A DNA stretch of 64,000 nucleotides from Girardinichthys multiradiatus (taxonomy: Eukaryota > Chordata > Actinopteri > Cyprinodontiformes > Goodeidae): assembly GCF_021462225.1 (NCBI RefSeq), contig NC_061794.1:16881784-16945783 (forward strand), in the 5' to 3' direction. The notes under the pieces were generated by a model. That model was given only the letters and a program-made list of their open reading frames with translations, ran no database searches and was not told where the DNA came from. Both the position numbers and the translations under genes were made by a program. Below are positions 36,631 to 50,067 of this stretch, piece after piece. Position 1 is the first letter of the stretch, and the number at the start of each line of letters is the position of its first letter.

Positions 36631-39289
36631 AATTAAGTTAGTTTCAAAAAGTTAATTTAGTTTCAAAAGTTAAAATAAAAACCTTAGGTGTCAAAAGAAG
36701 AAAGCTTTGGAACAGCTGTTTTATCCTGATGCGAAATATAAATAATTACAATAATTCTTCTATAATCGACTTTACTATAGAAAGCTACAGTTGAAGGACT
36801 GATCAAAGCAGCTGTCGCCTCTTATTTTTATCTCAAACAGCAGTGTGTCTCCTTTGAAGTCAACCTTGGCTTTAAACCCCTATGCAACATTGTCACAATG
36901 ACTTTTATTTTTAGTAGCTCTTTAATTATAAGCTAAACAGACACTCACTGCACTGTATCGCCCTGCAGACTGTAATTAGCAGCTATTGCTACCTGTTGGT
37001 TTGACATGTTCATAACGAGAAAACGTTTTAGAAGTCTAGGCTTTTAACGTGGCCCCAACGTCAGCATCACAGTGAGATGGTTCTTGGTATTCACAACCAA
37101 CCATTTATAAATGTGTCTTTTTTGAAGGGTTTTCATTTTATTTTTTTATTTTTTTATGAGTTTAAATAAATCACAGAGTTCAAAGTCACTCATGCAGGAA
37201 GCGTAGAGAGCATTGCGTGCTAACCACGATGACCGGCTGTCAGGTTTATCTGTGGCAGCAGTTCTTTTGTTTCAAGTACGTTTCACATGTGCAGTCGCCT
37301 GGGGGATTCCTGCAAAAGTGAAAGAATGACAGGAATCTCTGGCTTCTGTACGTCTTTCCAACTTTCCCCTGGTCTCGCCATGTGAGCTATGTCTGATGTT
37401 TTTGTTTCTTCTTTCATCTCCGTCCTCTATTTTTTCTGGTAACGAGTGCTCTTTGTTCTGTCCATCACGTGGACACTTTGCTCTGTTACAGATTCAGACA
37501 TCCTGTCCACAGACACCCACACCGTCACACACAGGGAACTATCCCAGCAGCAATAGGCTGCAGGATACATTGTTGAGATGTTGTTTTGCCTTTAAGCGCT
37601 CTTTTTGTTCTGTCAGAGAAACAACACTGCTAAACCTGTTAGATTTCGCTCAGCTGGATGCTGGATCTTACCACACGGTGTCCAAGTGAGCATCCTAAAA
37701 TGCCTCATATGCATAATTGTGATCAACAGGAAAAGCACACTTTGGAAAAAGTGCAAAATTTGAAACAATTGCATCTACATCTTACCTATAACAGACTTGA
37801 GAAGATTTATGCTCAGCCTGCATCACCATGAGTGCAGATATAGATAGAAACCTAATGTATTCCTGATTCCTAGTGGGAATCAGACCCTTAACCCCAACCA
37901 GAACCGCTCACACTTCAAACACAATCCTATCCTGATTAGGCTGCTGCAGACCCACCAGCACACAAAGGCTGCCCAGTCCCCAGTTGTATTCAAAATCCTA
38001 ATGGCTCCCTTGCTGCACAGCATCAGCACAACGGCCTCAGCTTACAGCGTAGTTAAACAAAACACAGCTCTACCTGTCAGACTATGTGAGTGGGTATTAT
38101 TGCATGTTGTATGCTTTGAGAACGGAGAGAGAAACCATGATGCAGCGAGAGGAAAAGCCGAGGATAGGAGCTGACAGTAACCATGGCAGCGCTTCTGTTT
38201 CTTTTTCTTTTGTTTTTTTTTTTTTCTCCTCTGAAAGCACTTGGTAAAAATAAATATCCTCATTAATTTTGTGGATAGTCTGGCAGACTAGAGGGTCTCT
38301 GGGCTTGTTGTCTATTTGCTGCTTTGAGGATTCCCTTTTTGTGTGTGTGTTGAGATAAGAGAGTAAAGCATCATCAGCTCACAGTGCATAATAAAAGCTG
38401 CATGCACTGAATCCTAAACATCATCCATTAGACACCATTTGTGTCTTAAATGAGAAGCGTTTCTTGGACATTGTGTGGTTGTTATTTCCTTTTTTGTCAT
38501 ACATTTACATATTTTCCTCATCCATTCCATGTCTTTATAAAATTGTGGCAGAAATAAGATGAAATCCACCACTTTTCCACTAGATGTCATTCCTGTTTAT
38601 CCCAACTCTTCCCAATCTCTGACTTTACCTCTTTTAAAGTCAGTACTCTTTTGCAGTGACGTGTATTGTCGTCAGATTTCCCACATTAAGACAGCCATCT
38701 TAACATGTTCAGTTAATAGCTGATAATCCTTGCAACTGTTTAGATCCCGAGTTAGGAAAGATGCTCTATATTAAGTAACTGGGAAGAAGAAAAAGGGCAG
38801 CAAAGAGCTGAATCCCAATTGGGCTGCAGCTCTGATAACAAAGCCAGATTCATCCTGCCTACTGGTTTATCAATAGGGTCTCTGTGCCTGTTTCTATGTC
38901 TTCTATGACTTCAGGACTGTTTCTCAGAAATGAGCTGTTTTATATGACAGAGGACTGAGGGGAAAAGGACAATCTTTCTATAGTTTTATGAGATATGTTC
39001 TGGGGGAGACTTCATGAAGTGTTTGCATTAAAGGGATTGTCCATGTTTTTTTTGTTTGTTTTTTTTTTTTGGAAGGAGATTTTGTTCAAAGGTTATAAGC
39101 AGTTAATATTACCATAGATAACGCTCTCTGCATTTCCAAAACCCAAATTAGTTTTACCTGTAGGCTAAATCTAACATTTGGTCTCAGAGAGAACAAGTCC
39201 AAAGCAGACATTTACCATCTTAAACCGAATCCAATCTCCAAAATGCCATAGAGGTTTATGCAAATGCTTATTTAACAAGCCTCTAAATT

Positions 39290-39400
39290 GAGAGTGTCCA
39301 AAGTGTGGCCCGCAGGCCCTTTGTGGCTCTCAGAACAATGCTGTGCGGCCCTAATTATGACCACAGTTCAAGAATGGTAGAAATTTGGCTTAAGAGCACT
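39290..39400. repeat. Fragment of a 'TGTCCAAAGTGTGGCCCG' repeat
   Basis: Contains GTGTCCAAAGTGTGGCCCGC and TGTGCGGCCCTAATTATGAC, phrases of a dispersed fish DNA repeat. Ends undefined. Confidence 0.4.
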
Positions 39401-40080
39401 GGCGGTTCATGCAGATTGACACTGTTTGTAAGATACATTCATCTTTTACTAACCCAGTGTTTTTTTTGCTTTAATTTTAGTTTCATAGTAAATAGGGTCA
39501 CAAACAGGCAGCTACTTCCACTATGTTTGACTGTGTCATGATCAAGAAAACAGAAAATAATTGGCCTACAACATTTTAGAAAATTATATGCCTTAATGGA
39601 AAACATCTGAGAAACTTTTCATTTTTGGAATATATAATAATTTACAGAAATCTGAGAACTTTGTTAGTTCTTCAAGATATGGCAAGTTCAGTTATTTACA
39701 GAGAAACATGGGAAATGTAGGTAGGATGCAGTGTGCCAGTAATTATCTTCCTGTGTGAATTACATCCAGAGAACAGAACAAGTAAAGCATGTCTGGTCAG
39801 AACGACTGAAAGAAAAGTAAACTAGCATAAAAAGCAAAACAATTATACCAGTCTACGTAAACAATATGTCTGGGCCCTATGGTTTTCCAGAATTTGGAAT
39901 GCGCAAAAGAAAGATGGAGTCTAGACAGTGGCGGAGACTATTAGAATATGTGGATTTAATCTAACAGTTTCCCCCCTTTACGCTCCCTCTAAGTAGAAGT
40001 CATCCTGGCCACCGCTTTTCCTTGTCTGTTTTATGTGACATGTTCACTTCAAAAATCTGGAACTATCTCCTTAATTGCTC

Positions 40081-40170
40081 ATGTTGCCGTGCTCAAGCTG
40101 TCTGCAGGATTTGAGTAGGTCGTCTCGAAAATGCTGCAAATACAAATAAATGAAGAGTCATGTTAGTTTC
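40081..40170. repeat. Unclassified repeat, copy 2
   Basis: Same segment as 36131-36225, same orientation, with scattered mismatches. Confidence 0.7.
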
Positions 40171-41184
40171 ACCCATGTCTTGAAAGAGGTAATGGGTGTT
40201 AAATGAATTTTGGATCTCCAGTTTGAATCTCGCTGTGATTAAGAAATGCTTTACAATCAGTGTACATTAGCAATGTATTTATAACACTTGACTGACACAC
40301 AAAATTACGACTGAATTGTATGTTACCTATTTTTTATTTATCTTGTGTAGAGTATAATAAAAAATGACTTTATGTATCGGCATGTATGTTCTACTTACAC
40401 AATGTCAAAGCATGTTTTATACCATAACCTGTTCAGACATGCTGATGTTCACCTGTATCCCACTTTTAGAGATGTGTATATGTTGTCAGCAATCAAACAT
40501 TGCTTTTCTAAGGAGATTTATGCAGAGAAAGATTTACTGCTGCATGTTTCAGATGATGCAGGAAGCAAAACTCTTAACTACTGCTGTAAGATTTTACAGA
40601 GCTTTGGATTTATTTTTATTTGTTTAAGATCATAGCATCTAAAGGCGATCTTACTCTTCTAAAGGTTTGGCATCTTAGATCTCTTTACAAAACATGATTC
40701 TCAAGATGTCATTCTAAAAAGTGTTGAATTTAATTGAGGGGCTTTGAAGGATCGTCTGGAACTCATCCAAAATCTAATCAGGACAAAGAAACCTTCTGAT
40801 TTAAATTCCTTAATACACAATATAAGGGTTATTTGAAACAATCCATGTATTGTAAATGTTTATTTGGTCACAGTGTTTGTGCCTTATTACTGATGAATGT
40901 GTAAATTATAATTTTTTGCCTGTATTGAACTGTAAGTTGATTAGAGATGCACCAGTCAAATAGAATCAGCTGATTTTCCTGTAATCGACTCTCATTAGTT
41001 GTGGGTTGGCCAAATACAGATTTCTTCTGATCAATAAATGTATCATAACTGAGAACTTACATGAAGCAATAGGATGTACTTTTTCTTCTTTTTAATTAAA
41101 AATCCGATTCTATAAATGCAAAATCAGGAAGGATTTTGTAATTCCTGGATTTTTTTTTTTTTTTTTTAATTCAGATCTAACCTG

Positions 41185-41541
41185 GGCTGCACAGTGGTGC
41201 AGTTGGTAGCACTGTTGCCTTGCAGCAAGAAGGTCCTGGGTTCAACTCCCGGCCGGAGGTCTTTCTGCATGGAGTTTGCATGTTCTCTCTGTGCATGCGT
41301 GGCTTCTCTAACTTCCTCCCACAGTCCAAAGACATGCCTGTTAGGTTAATTGGTCTCTCTAAATTGCCCTTAGGTGTGTGAATGAGTGTGTACTTGGTTG
41401 TTTGTGTGTTGCCCTGCGAAGAACTGGCGACCTGTCCAGGGCGTACCCCGCCTCCTGCCCATAGACTGCTGGAGATAGGCACCAGCTCCCCCACCACCCA
41501 CTATGGAAGAAGCAGTATAGAAAATGAATGACTGGCATGAC
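41185..41541 (+). mobile_element. tRNA-derived SINE-like element with near-perfect target duplication
   Basis: The head reads GGGCTGCACAGTGGTGCAGT, then a B-box-like GGTTCAACTCC at 41239, typical of a tRNA-derived RNA polymerase III promoter. The body and tail (GGCACCAGCTCCCCCACCAC, 41477 region) match the inverted relatives at 24800 and 29960. Flanks are TCAGATCTAACCTG (41171-41184) and TCAAATCTAACCTG (41542-41555): 14 bases with one mismatch. A poly-T run lies just upstream. Confidence 0.85.
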
Positions 41542-41555
41542 TCAAATCTAACCTG

Positions 41556-43534
41556 AATCAAGGAACCTGCAGCATTTTTTTTTCTTTTTATGCTCTTTAG
41601 CCCTAAAAAAAAACAAATAAAAATCTGCCAAAATGGGAATTGGCCGGTCAGAGGAACAAAGTACTGACCAGAACATGCCTAATGGGTACATCTCCAATCT
41701 TTCCACATACATGAGGGTTAAGCATGTCAAACACTGTTTGGTTCATCTGCAGCCTTGTTTAATTTATATCTTTAAGTCTTAATTAATGTGCAAACGGGTG
41801 GAAGCAGATATCAATAAATACCTGCTTTTGATTCTGTCGATACAGACTGAACTACGGCACGTAAATACCTCCCAGCTTTGTCACACACCTGTTTAGGTCT
41901 ATTTAATGTTAAAAATAAACAGAAGAATTCAGATGAGAATTATTTGAGTTTACCAAGACTAATAGAAGCCAGAATTGCCGGGTTGATGCATTGGCATTTA
42001 TTAAAAGTGTATAAAATGGATAAGTCGGCGGTTTTTATTTTTTTGTGAGAGCTCAAGATAAAACTTAATTAATTTGCACTTGTCATGAACAATTGTCTCC
42101 ACTATTCATACTGGTTATAAATTTTTGGAAAGCCTTTATTTTTTCCGAATGCATTTTAGTTGTCTATGAAGGGAAACTCAGCAATGTAATACAAACCTGC
42201 AGACATTAAATTGTTTGTAGGAAAGTAAGGATGGATATTTTACGTCTTCCTTGTCAATTTCTGTGTGGTTTTGTTTTAGCAAGTTATAATACTACTAAAG
42301 GACAGTTTGAATATTCATGCGCTAGTATCCTTCTATCAATGTCCTCCAAGCTGTAATTCAACTTAAATTCAGGTATAAAATCATTGTACTTTTGAGATAT
42401 TAGAATCCCTTCATTGGTCCAGTGTTGGGTATTTGACAGTTTGCTATTGTATATAAGATGGATATAAAATATAATTATGAAATTCCTTCTGAATGTCAAA
42501 CTACTTATTGCTAGACTGTTCTCTTTTCAAATAAACGACATGACTGTTTAACTGTTCTGGATGAACCTTTCGTGTGAGTTTAAATGTTATTTGTAGCTTT
42601 GATCTTAAATCTATTGCCAAAACTGGTGTTAAATATGAGTCAATATGCTTCTGAAAAAGTAATAACTTACATTTTGTGTAATTTTGTCATGGGTGCTCTA
42701 GCTTCTGAGTCCTTGTAAACACAAGTACAGACTTTCCCACAGCATATAACCTTCTCATCCTTATTTGGACAGATCCAAAATAAGCAGTAGGTTAAATATT
42801 ATATTACAAAACTTTATTCCTGGAAAGCAAAATCATCATTTGATTATGATTGGCATTATTAACTTGAGCAATTATCATAAAAACAGATGTGTGTGAATTT
42901 CCTTGTAACCCTTTTTAATTCCACTGTTAGTGATTACAAATTTGATCAGAGTCTCAGATTGTCAAAACTTGACTCTCATTTTGGTTTATTTAAATTATTT
43001 TGTGAAGTCATTAAAATGTCATCAACATTTCCCTCCAAAACACACAATCTGGCCAGATCTCATACAATTCTGCATAAATACAGCCAAGGTTGTGCAAAAA
43101 TAAAAAGTTAAAAGCAAAAAAAACTAAATGTTATTGTACCCAAGAGGGTTAACATACTGGCAGTGGTTAGATGTGATTGAAATGAGGCTTTTAAAATGTT
43201 ATTTTAATCAGTTAACATATTTGAAAACAGTATTTGTTTTTATTTCCTCAGGTCATCACTTTTGATACTGAAATGTGTTCCATGATCTGAAACTTTTAAG
43301 AGTGACAAAAAAGCAAAGGCATGAATGGGATTTGTTCACAACCTGTAATTTATTCTTTCTCACCACATTTAACAATAGTTGCAGCTCCAGCAATTCTAGG
43401 TTCCAGAAAGCTTTCTAAACCAGCTTGTTTGCTTTGAAGGGGGACCATAATGTCTCCCTTCCTTGTTTTGCAGAGTAGGAACAATGTCGCCCTTTGATGA
43501 ATCTCCCAGTCATGTTGTAGATTTTCTTTCTTTC
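41556..43534. other. Intergenic; a transposon scrap only
   Basis: No gene recognised. At about 43215-43320 the phrase GATCTGAAACTTTTAAGAGT and its surroundings resemble the terminal region of the DNA transposon seen at 10950. Confidence 0.4.
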
Positions 43535-43803
43535 TCATGAAAATGGCCTGCTTTACACTACAATCAGTCATCCACCCATTTACACACTGACAGTGTGCTG
43601 GGCAACTGCCCTGGGGCAGACTGACAGAAGTGTGGCTGCTGGCAAACATTCAACGCCACCGAGCCCTCTGACCACCATCAGTAGGCACAAGGCAGGTGAA
43701 GTGTCTTGCCCAAGGACACAACGACTGAAACAGGGGTTCGAACCGGCAACCCACTGGTTACAGGACGAACCCCTACCACTGCTGCCACCGTGCGATGCTT
43801 GTT
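43535..43803 (-). mobile_element. tRNA-derived SINE, reverse orientation
   Basis: On the minus strand the head reads GCACGGTGGCAGCAGTGGTA and is followed by a perfect-looking B box, GGTTCGAACCC (+ strand near 43735). Then come TTGTGTCCTTGGGCAAGACA and GTGGTCAGAGGGCTCGGTGG, conserved body phrases of a widespread fish SINE. Different family from the copies at 41185 and 27202. Target duplication not found. Confidence 0.75.
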
Positions 43804-44039
43804 CACTGTATTGAATTATGTAAAAAATAATCGTGAAGTTTGATGTTTCTTCAAGTTCTCCATCTCTAAAATAGTTTTTCGTGATAAGGAGCTCGAGAAG
43901 CCAGGGTACATGAAGCATCAAAAGGCCACCTACAGGTTAACCTCAGTAAAATATAATATCATTAAAAATGTATTCATTTAAAGTAGTTCCATTCAAAATA
44001 GGTAACTCCTATATTATACAGAGTTAGTACACATGCATG

Positions 44040-44838
44040 AAGTGCTCTAGAAGTGGCCTGGCAAGATGGGAGCACTGATTTCGGACTTCAAAAGACACAA
44101 CAGATCAGCAGATAATATGACATCCCTAAATCATAACTAACTGAACTGTTGAAACTGGACTTCAAGCAACATGGATTCTGTGCCATACCAGTCATCTTTC
44201 AGACACTGGGACTTTAATTTCCAAATGAAATCCACAATTTACTTTCATCTGCAAACAGGGCTGGACCAATAAGCAACAGTCCATTCCTTTTTCTCCTTAG
44301 CCAAGGTAAGACGTTTCTGATATTGTCTATAGTTCATGAGGGACTTAACACAAGAAATGCAGGAGTTGTAGCCCATGTTTTGGATACGTCTGTGTGCATC
44401 GGCTCTTGAAGCTCTGACTTCAGCTACAGTCCACAACTTGTGAATCTCCCCTAAACTGTTGAATGGGCTTTGCTTCACAATCCTCACAAGGCTACAGTTA
44501 TTCCCGTTTCCTTTCATTTAACTTTCCATCAATTTGGTTGAACAGAGCACTCTGTGAACAGACAGCATCTTTAGCACTGTCAAGTCACCCACATAATTGC
44601 ATAACTTTTCTGTATCAAAACTCTTCATTTTTGGTCTGTTTCTAAACTTCTGAGACATTGAATGTTTAATTTTTATTAGCCCTAAGCAATAATCATCAAA
44701 ATGAACAATAAGAAGTGCTCAAAATAGATCAATCTGTACAATTAATCCTTATCATAAACGAGTTTCACTTTCTGAATTGAATTTTACTAAGATAAATGAG
44801 TTGTTCGATGGTAATACGTTTATTGAGATGCACCAGGT
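44040..44838 (-). mobile_element. Decayed Tc1/mariner element
   Basis: The right end reads TTTATTGAGATGCACCAGGT, matching a Tc1 terminal repeat, and the leader and transposase fragments follow leftwards on the minus strand. Same broad lineage as the intact copies at 57608 and 62050, but an older, more diverged family. Confidence 0.75.
44245..44517 (-). pseudogene. Broken Tc1 transposase fragment
   Basis: An open stretch of about 90 codons includes RIVKQSPFNSLGEIHKLWTV, then ASRADAHRRIQNMGYNS and KSLMNYRQYQKRLTLAKEKK. These align with residues of about 70-130 of the intact transposases (KIVEKGRFQTLGDLRKQW; SRATVHRRVQEMGYRC; KPLLNQKQRQKRLTWATEK). It covers the end of the DNA-binding region and stops before the first catalytic Asp. 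No catalytic residue remains. Confidence 0.85.
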
Positions 44839-46519
44839 ATGTTAGATTAAAACAACAAACCAACACATATCTGGTATTAGGGCACCCAGCAGGTGGCTCG
44901 TCTACTGCAAGAGTACTAGTGCATGAGTCTAATAGCACATATTGACCAGTAGATGGCAGCATTGCACTATGGCAATAATTGAAAGCCTGTTTGTATGAAT
45001 GTGTTGCTAGAGTGCTGCTTGGGGAATTCATGCGTGCAAGACATGAATGAACGTAGACTTTATTCAGAGATTTGTTTTGGGTGTTGCCTTGATTTTATTG
45101 TTGCAGAAATAATGAGGCTAAGGTGTCACAAACGTTATATCCTGTTTCATTCTCTACAAGTTTAAAGCATAGAGCTTGACTGACTGCACACCTAAAACCA
45201 AACTGCATATTATTTTCTGCTCTGGTGTTTTAGTGATATATCCTCTATGGTATTGTTGTTTTTCTGTTTTTTTGTTTTTTTTTTGTTAATAAGCATAAAT
45301 CTGATGTCAGAAAATGTATCTGGCTATGTTACAATTATAGTGCATTTAATGATACTGTTATCACCCTTTTTGTCCTCCCATATCTTGGTCTTTTTCATCA
45401 ATGTCTGATAACAACTTAAGGAAAAATGTGTTTTACAGTAAAAAAGTTGAATTTTATTTATTTATTTTTTACTTATAGACCATTTTAAAAAGGTTAAGTG
45501 ATATAAAAAAAACGACAACAAACAAAAACCCCCACACATATACAAACATATCTTTTTTTTACATTCTCCCTTATTCTAATTATTTCTGTCCCACTTTTCT
45601 CTCTCCGCCTTCCTCTCACTCTGAAAATGTAGGCCTTGCAGCTCTCTTTGAGACATTTTTGGAATTGGCCAAAACCACATTAGCTGCAATTCCCAAAAGG
45701 AAAACACTTTGAGGAAAGCCATGACCTGAATCCCTACTGTACATGTGGACTGTAGTCTTTCGATATGTGAAGGATTTGCTGCCTCTCAATCCTGTTCCTG
45801 TGTAGGTCCACAAGTAAATCTGTACCCAGAGAATTGCATTCTCTTGAGAATTACAGGGACAGAGCTTAATATTTATGACATTACATTTCACACTCTAATT
45901 GGTTTTTACAAGTCCAGCCATCATCTAATCTGTCAGAATGAGAAATGTCACACCAATGATCCACTATATTTTCAGCACAGTCCCTCTTGGCTGTTACAAT
46001 TTTGTGACAAATAAACATCTATTTCTACAATAAAAGTTATATTCCATTTATGTGCTGTGCTTTGTTAAATTGATTTTCCCAGCAGGGTGAGTCTGAAGTT
46101 CTTGTTTTCTTCTGTATTTGTTAAAAACAATGATATAAGCCAATCAGAAACCAGCTCAAGGAATTAAATAAGGGCTCTTTGTGACCATGGCAACAGCTTT
46201 ACCTCAGAGACAGACAGAAGGTGAGAGATGGAAATGGAAGAGGAGATAATACATTATTGGCTGCAGTCAGTGAGTTACTGCAAACTTCACCTGTAAAGTA
46301 AACATCAGTGACTTGAGTGCACATCGGCCCCTTTCTGTGTGGAAGCTAACAGAGGACTTAACTTATCAGAGAAAGCTAGGAGAAGAAAGGTGGACAAGGA
46401 AATGGGAGACATTGATAGTCTTGCACCTAAAGCTGTGCGTACATAAATAGAAAGAAAAACAGACAGAGGAATTAACTCAGTTAAACTGAGATTTAAAATA
46501 TGCATGGCATTTCAACATA
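44839..46519. other. Intergenic; nothing recognised
   Basis: No coding exon or classified repeat recognised on either strand. Confidence 0.45.
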
Positions 46520-47683
46520 CAGTGCCTTATAGAAGTATTCACATCCTTTACTCGTTTGTACATATTACCACATTACAACCACAGACTTCAATGCATTTTA
46601 ATGGGATTAAATGTGATAGATCATCAGAAGGCAGTGCATGAGGAAAATGGAAAATTATACCTTGTTTAAAAATATAAATAAATGAAAAACTGGAAAATGT
46701 GGTGTTCATATGTGTTCAGTCTGCCAAGTCAATACTTTACGGAGCCGAAATTATACCACAGCTGAAGGTCTTTTGATGTCACTACCAGCTTTGCACAGAA
46801 ACTAAATTTGTTGCCTATTTTTCTTTGGAAAATAGCCCAAGCTCAGTCAGGCTGTAAGTTGTCCTGCTGGAAGGTAAAGCTTTGACCAATTCTGCTGCAG
46901 CATCCAACCGGTTTTTTTTGTTGTTTTTTTTTCCAGAATCTGTCTATATTTGTTTCTATCAATTTCCCATTAACCTTAACAAGCTTGCTTGTCCTTATTA
47001 AAAAAAAGGTATCCACACAGCATAATGCTGCCACCACTTTGTTTCACAGTGAGAGTGGTGTGTTCAGGGTGATGAGCAATGTTAGTTTTCTGTCTCATGT
47101 ACTGTAGTGTTCTGCATAGGAGACAAAAATATTAATTTTGGTCTTATCTGACTATGGCACCTTCTTCCACATGTTTACTGTGTCCCCTACAAGATTTGTT
47201 GCAACCTGCAGATAAACAAAAAAAGCTCAAATTGTGCGACAACATGGAGTATTGGATGTGGCATTAATGATTATGCATTGAGGTGTTTGTTCCAAGTGTG
47301 TATGTGCACATTTAGACATGTTACTGCACTACTGTGGCAAACTGCAACAAACTGTTTAGGGCTTTTTTTTTTTTTACATGAACTGATCTTTATGATGCAG
47401 TTTGTTCGCTAATGTTCGTAAACCAACTTCATACTCATTTACACAGCTCGTTGTACTAGATTTTCCTCAGGGGTGTCAGAGTAAAATGAAACCTGAACAC
47501 CCCATGTTTTCAATTAATTTGTAATGAGTTTTGAAAACTAAGCATAACTATTCTTTCACTTCACTACTCTGCACTACTTTATGCTGGTATATCACACAAA
47601 ATTCCAAGAAAATACATTGAAGTCTTTGATTGTAACTTGACAAAATGTGAGAAATTGAAAGGGTTGTACCTTTGTAAGGCATG
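46520..47683 (-). mobile_element. Decayed, nearly full-span Tc1 element
   Basis: The left end follows a TA and reads CAGTGCCTTATAGAAGTATT. Inside, on the minus strand, are recognisable transposase phrases (+ strand CATAATGCTGCCACCACTTT at 47019; TTCTTCCACATGTTTACTGT at 47162). The right end is a worn terminal repeat (TTTGTAAGGCATGG) without a clean TA. The frame is destroyed, and the region coding for the N-terminal part is shortened. Confidence 0.8.
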
Positions 47684-48289
47684 GGTCATGCTATGGGGTT
47701 ATTACAGTTTTGTAATCAAAGTTGATCTACAATAACCTATTTGGAATGGTAGGGCAGCAGGCTTGAACGCATCAGAAATGTTTTTGGATTTTTCTCAAAA
47801 TAAAAAAAGCCTGCTGTTGTAAATGTCCAGGTCCTGAAAGCGTAACTAACTTTTTTCACTTTTTAATTTGGTCAAATCTTAACTAAAAAGCAGTTAGTTG
47901 TTATAAAAAATGCTAAACGTTTTTCTCATACTAATTAAAATTTGAATTTAGACATAGGTTAATCTCATTATTAGTTTTTTCATTTAATTTAAATCAATTT
48001 AATGTAACTTATTTAAAGGGAGACTTAAAAAACAAATAAACTTATCGTCGATCGATTTTACTTTGCCCACTTTTAAAGCTCCTACATTTTGTATGATTTA
48101 ACATTTCTTTCAGGCTCTGAAGGCCACCTTTGTGGGTGCGGCCTTTTTTGGAGCGTACAAATATAGTTCTGCCTTTAATTCCACCCCTTCTTTCATGGCT
48201 ATACACAATTGGCTGTTGTACTATAATTCTTAATTTTCATTGGTTCTATGCTCTGTCAATCTGAGAAGCTCAGCCCCCTCACGCTTTCT
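47684..48289. other. Upstream flank of prkar2a; nothing firm
   Basis: ATTGG (inverted CCAAT) boxes occur at about 48209 and 48239, a spacing compatible with a promoter just downstream. Nothing else recognised. Confidence 0.4.
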
Positions 48290-48947
48290 GAAACCAGCGG
48301 TTCATCCGTGCGTGACGAGCTGTAGATTACCTCGTCAGGGGCGAGTAGACCTGCTCTCTGTTAATCTAGCAGGGTTTTTCCCACGTTATTAGCCGTCTAT
48401 CTTTTAAATTAACGTACCTTTAAAGGTTTGTTTTTTCATTCGGTGCTTCGGGTAGCTTTTAATAACAGAAGTGTGTTGCTACGGTGTGAACGGCGAGCTC
48501 ACAGCAGGCTTTGTGTCACCTGGCCATAGCAGCTGACTCGTGTCTTGCAGAGATCTGAGTTGCCAAAGGGAGACTAGCGGTTGCTGGTTAGCAAGTCAGC
48601 CACTTAGCTCGCCAGCTAGCTTTACTGCCACACTAAGTCCCACCCTCACCGAGTGCGTGAACGTCGGGCTACATCAGCGAAGATAAGTAGAATATTTTTG
48701 CTCGCCCTGAACTTAGCCAGCATCCTTGTACACCTGGCTGGCAGGAGACATTAGCCCCCTCCAAAGGTTAGCGTAGTTAGGTGGCGCTAACGGAAATTTG
48801 CCGTTTGTACGTTCGGAGAGGGGGTTTTCTATGAAGGGATACTAATAAAGAGACTTGCTGAAAAGAAGAGGCGAAATAAAGAGAGAGAACAAGGAGGACA
48901 CCGAGGAGGTGACTGGCTTGTTTAGCCGGGGAGACACAATTGTGAAC
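48290..48947 (+). promoter_or_regulatory. Probable CpG-rich promoter and 5'UTR exon of prkar2a
   Basis: CpG dinucleotides and overall GC rise sharply compared with both flanks (for example CCGTGCGTGACGAGCTG near 48307). The stretch ends with GTGAAC followed by GTGAGT at 48948, a good splice donor. The next acceptor on the strand that fits is at 54148-54149, just before the prkar2a start codon. The transcription start and exon 1 boundaries are inferred. Confidence 0.55.
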
Positions 48948-50067
48948 GTGAGTAACTCATACATAGCTGTTGTCGTGAAAGTGGCTTGTTAAACGGCTTT
49001 CTTGACCTGTCCAACACAACTTGCAACGCTTGCATGGCAATGTTTAACCTGCCTGCTGCTGTTCTGGTGGCTTAGCACTCACAGCCTGTGCGCCATACAA
49101 ATGTAAGCTGGGGGGGGGACCCTCTAGCTAGCATGACAGCTTAGCACTAATGAACTGAAAGCGGAAAAAGTACTTCAGTCTCAGCCTCATTACACCTTGT
49201 GCAGCCATTGTTTTTAGCCAAGGCTTACCAGCAAACTGGGTTGAGTTGGTTCTGTAGCTGTAAATCAGCTATTTGCCAGTAGGATTAGCTTAGCTAGATA
49301 TGCTAGCTGCTTGCAGCCGACCATCCAGCCAAGTTGACAGCTCAGTTTCTGACCGGGCTTGTGTTTGTAAAAACCCGGCCTGTTTTACTGAATTTGTGTC
49401 CAGCCCTTGGTAAACTCGTTATCTGTCGGCTGCAGCTATGAGAACTTCGTGTTCTTCAGCTGAGCTTTAGATAAACTCGCTACTCAGAAGTGACAGTGTC
49501 ACACAAGGTTGTTAAACTCTGTTGCAGTGCGATGCTTTCTCCTTTTGGCTGTCAAACCTCTATATTCTCTTTAAATCAGCTCAGCGTGTGTGCATCATTT
49601 TTGCCATTCCAAGCTGTCATCACCTTGTGAGCGTTCACAGGGATGCATTGTGTTGAAATAACACAAGTCACATCTGTTTAAATCAACAATCAGGCTGTTA
49701 TAGACCACACCACGTGCCAGTGCTCAACACATGAAAATTATTTTGTAACCTGTAGGGATGTCACTATTTTCCTCCATTAGTATAAATGACTGTTTTTATC
49801 TTGGAAAAAGAAAGTACCTTTATTTTAGTTTTTTTTTTCTTTTCCAACAACCATCTTTGTCATTCATTGTTCTGGTTTTCTGAACAGTATTAGAAAAACA
49901 TCCAACTCCTATATGATTGAATATTATGATACTGATAGCAGTTGCATTGAACCCATAATTTCTTTATTCGTCTCTTTTCCACCAGAGCAATGATCTAAAC
50001 ACTTTGTGCAAGTTTTGGCTTTCAAGTCACTAAATATAGATCAACTCTGGGCAGACCAGCAGTAAAT

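Larger units (their letters stand above)
36631..41184. other. Intergenic; mostly unrecognised
   Basis: Between mgll and prkar2a. No exon recognised on either strand; repeats at 39290 and 40081 are listed separately. Confidence 0.5.

Noticed and set aside
37396..37689. 97-codon plus-strand open frame in the intergenic region
   Set aside because: No splice context, no similarity, Ser/Phe/Leu-rich translation typical of pyrimidine-rich non-coding DNA.
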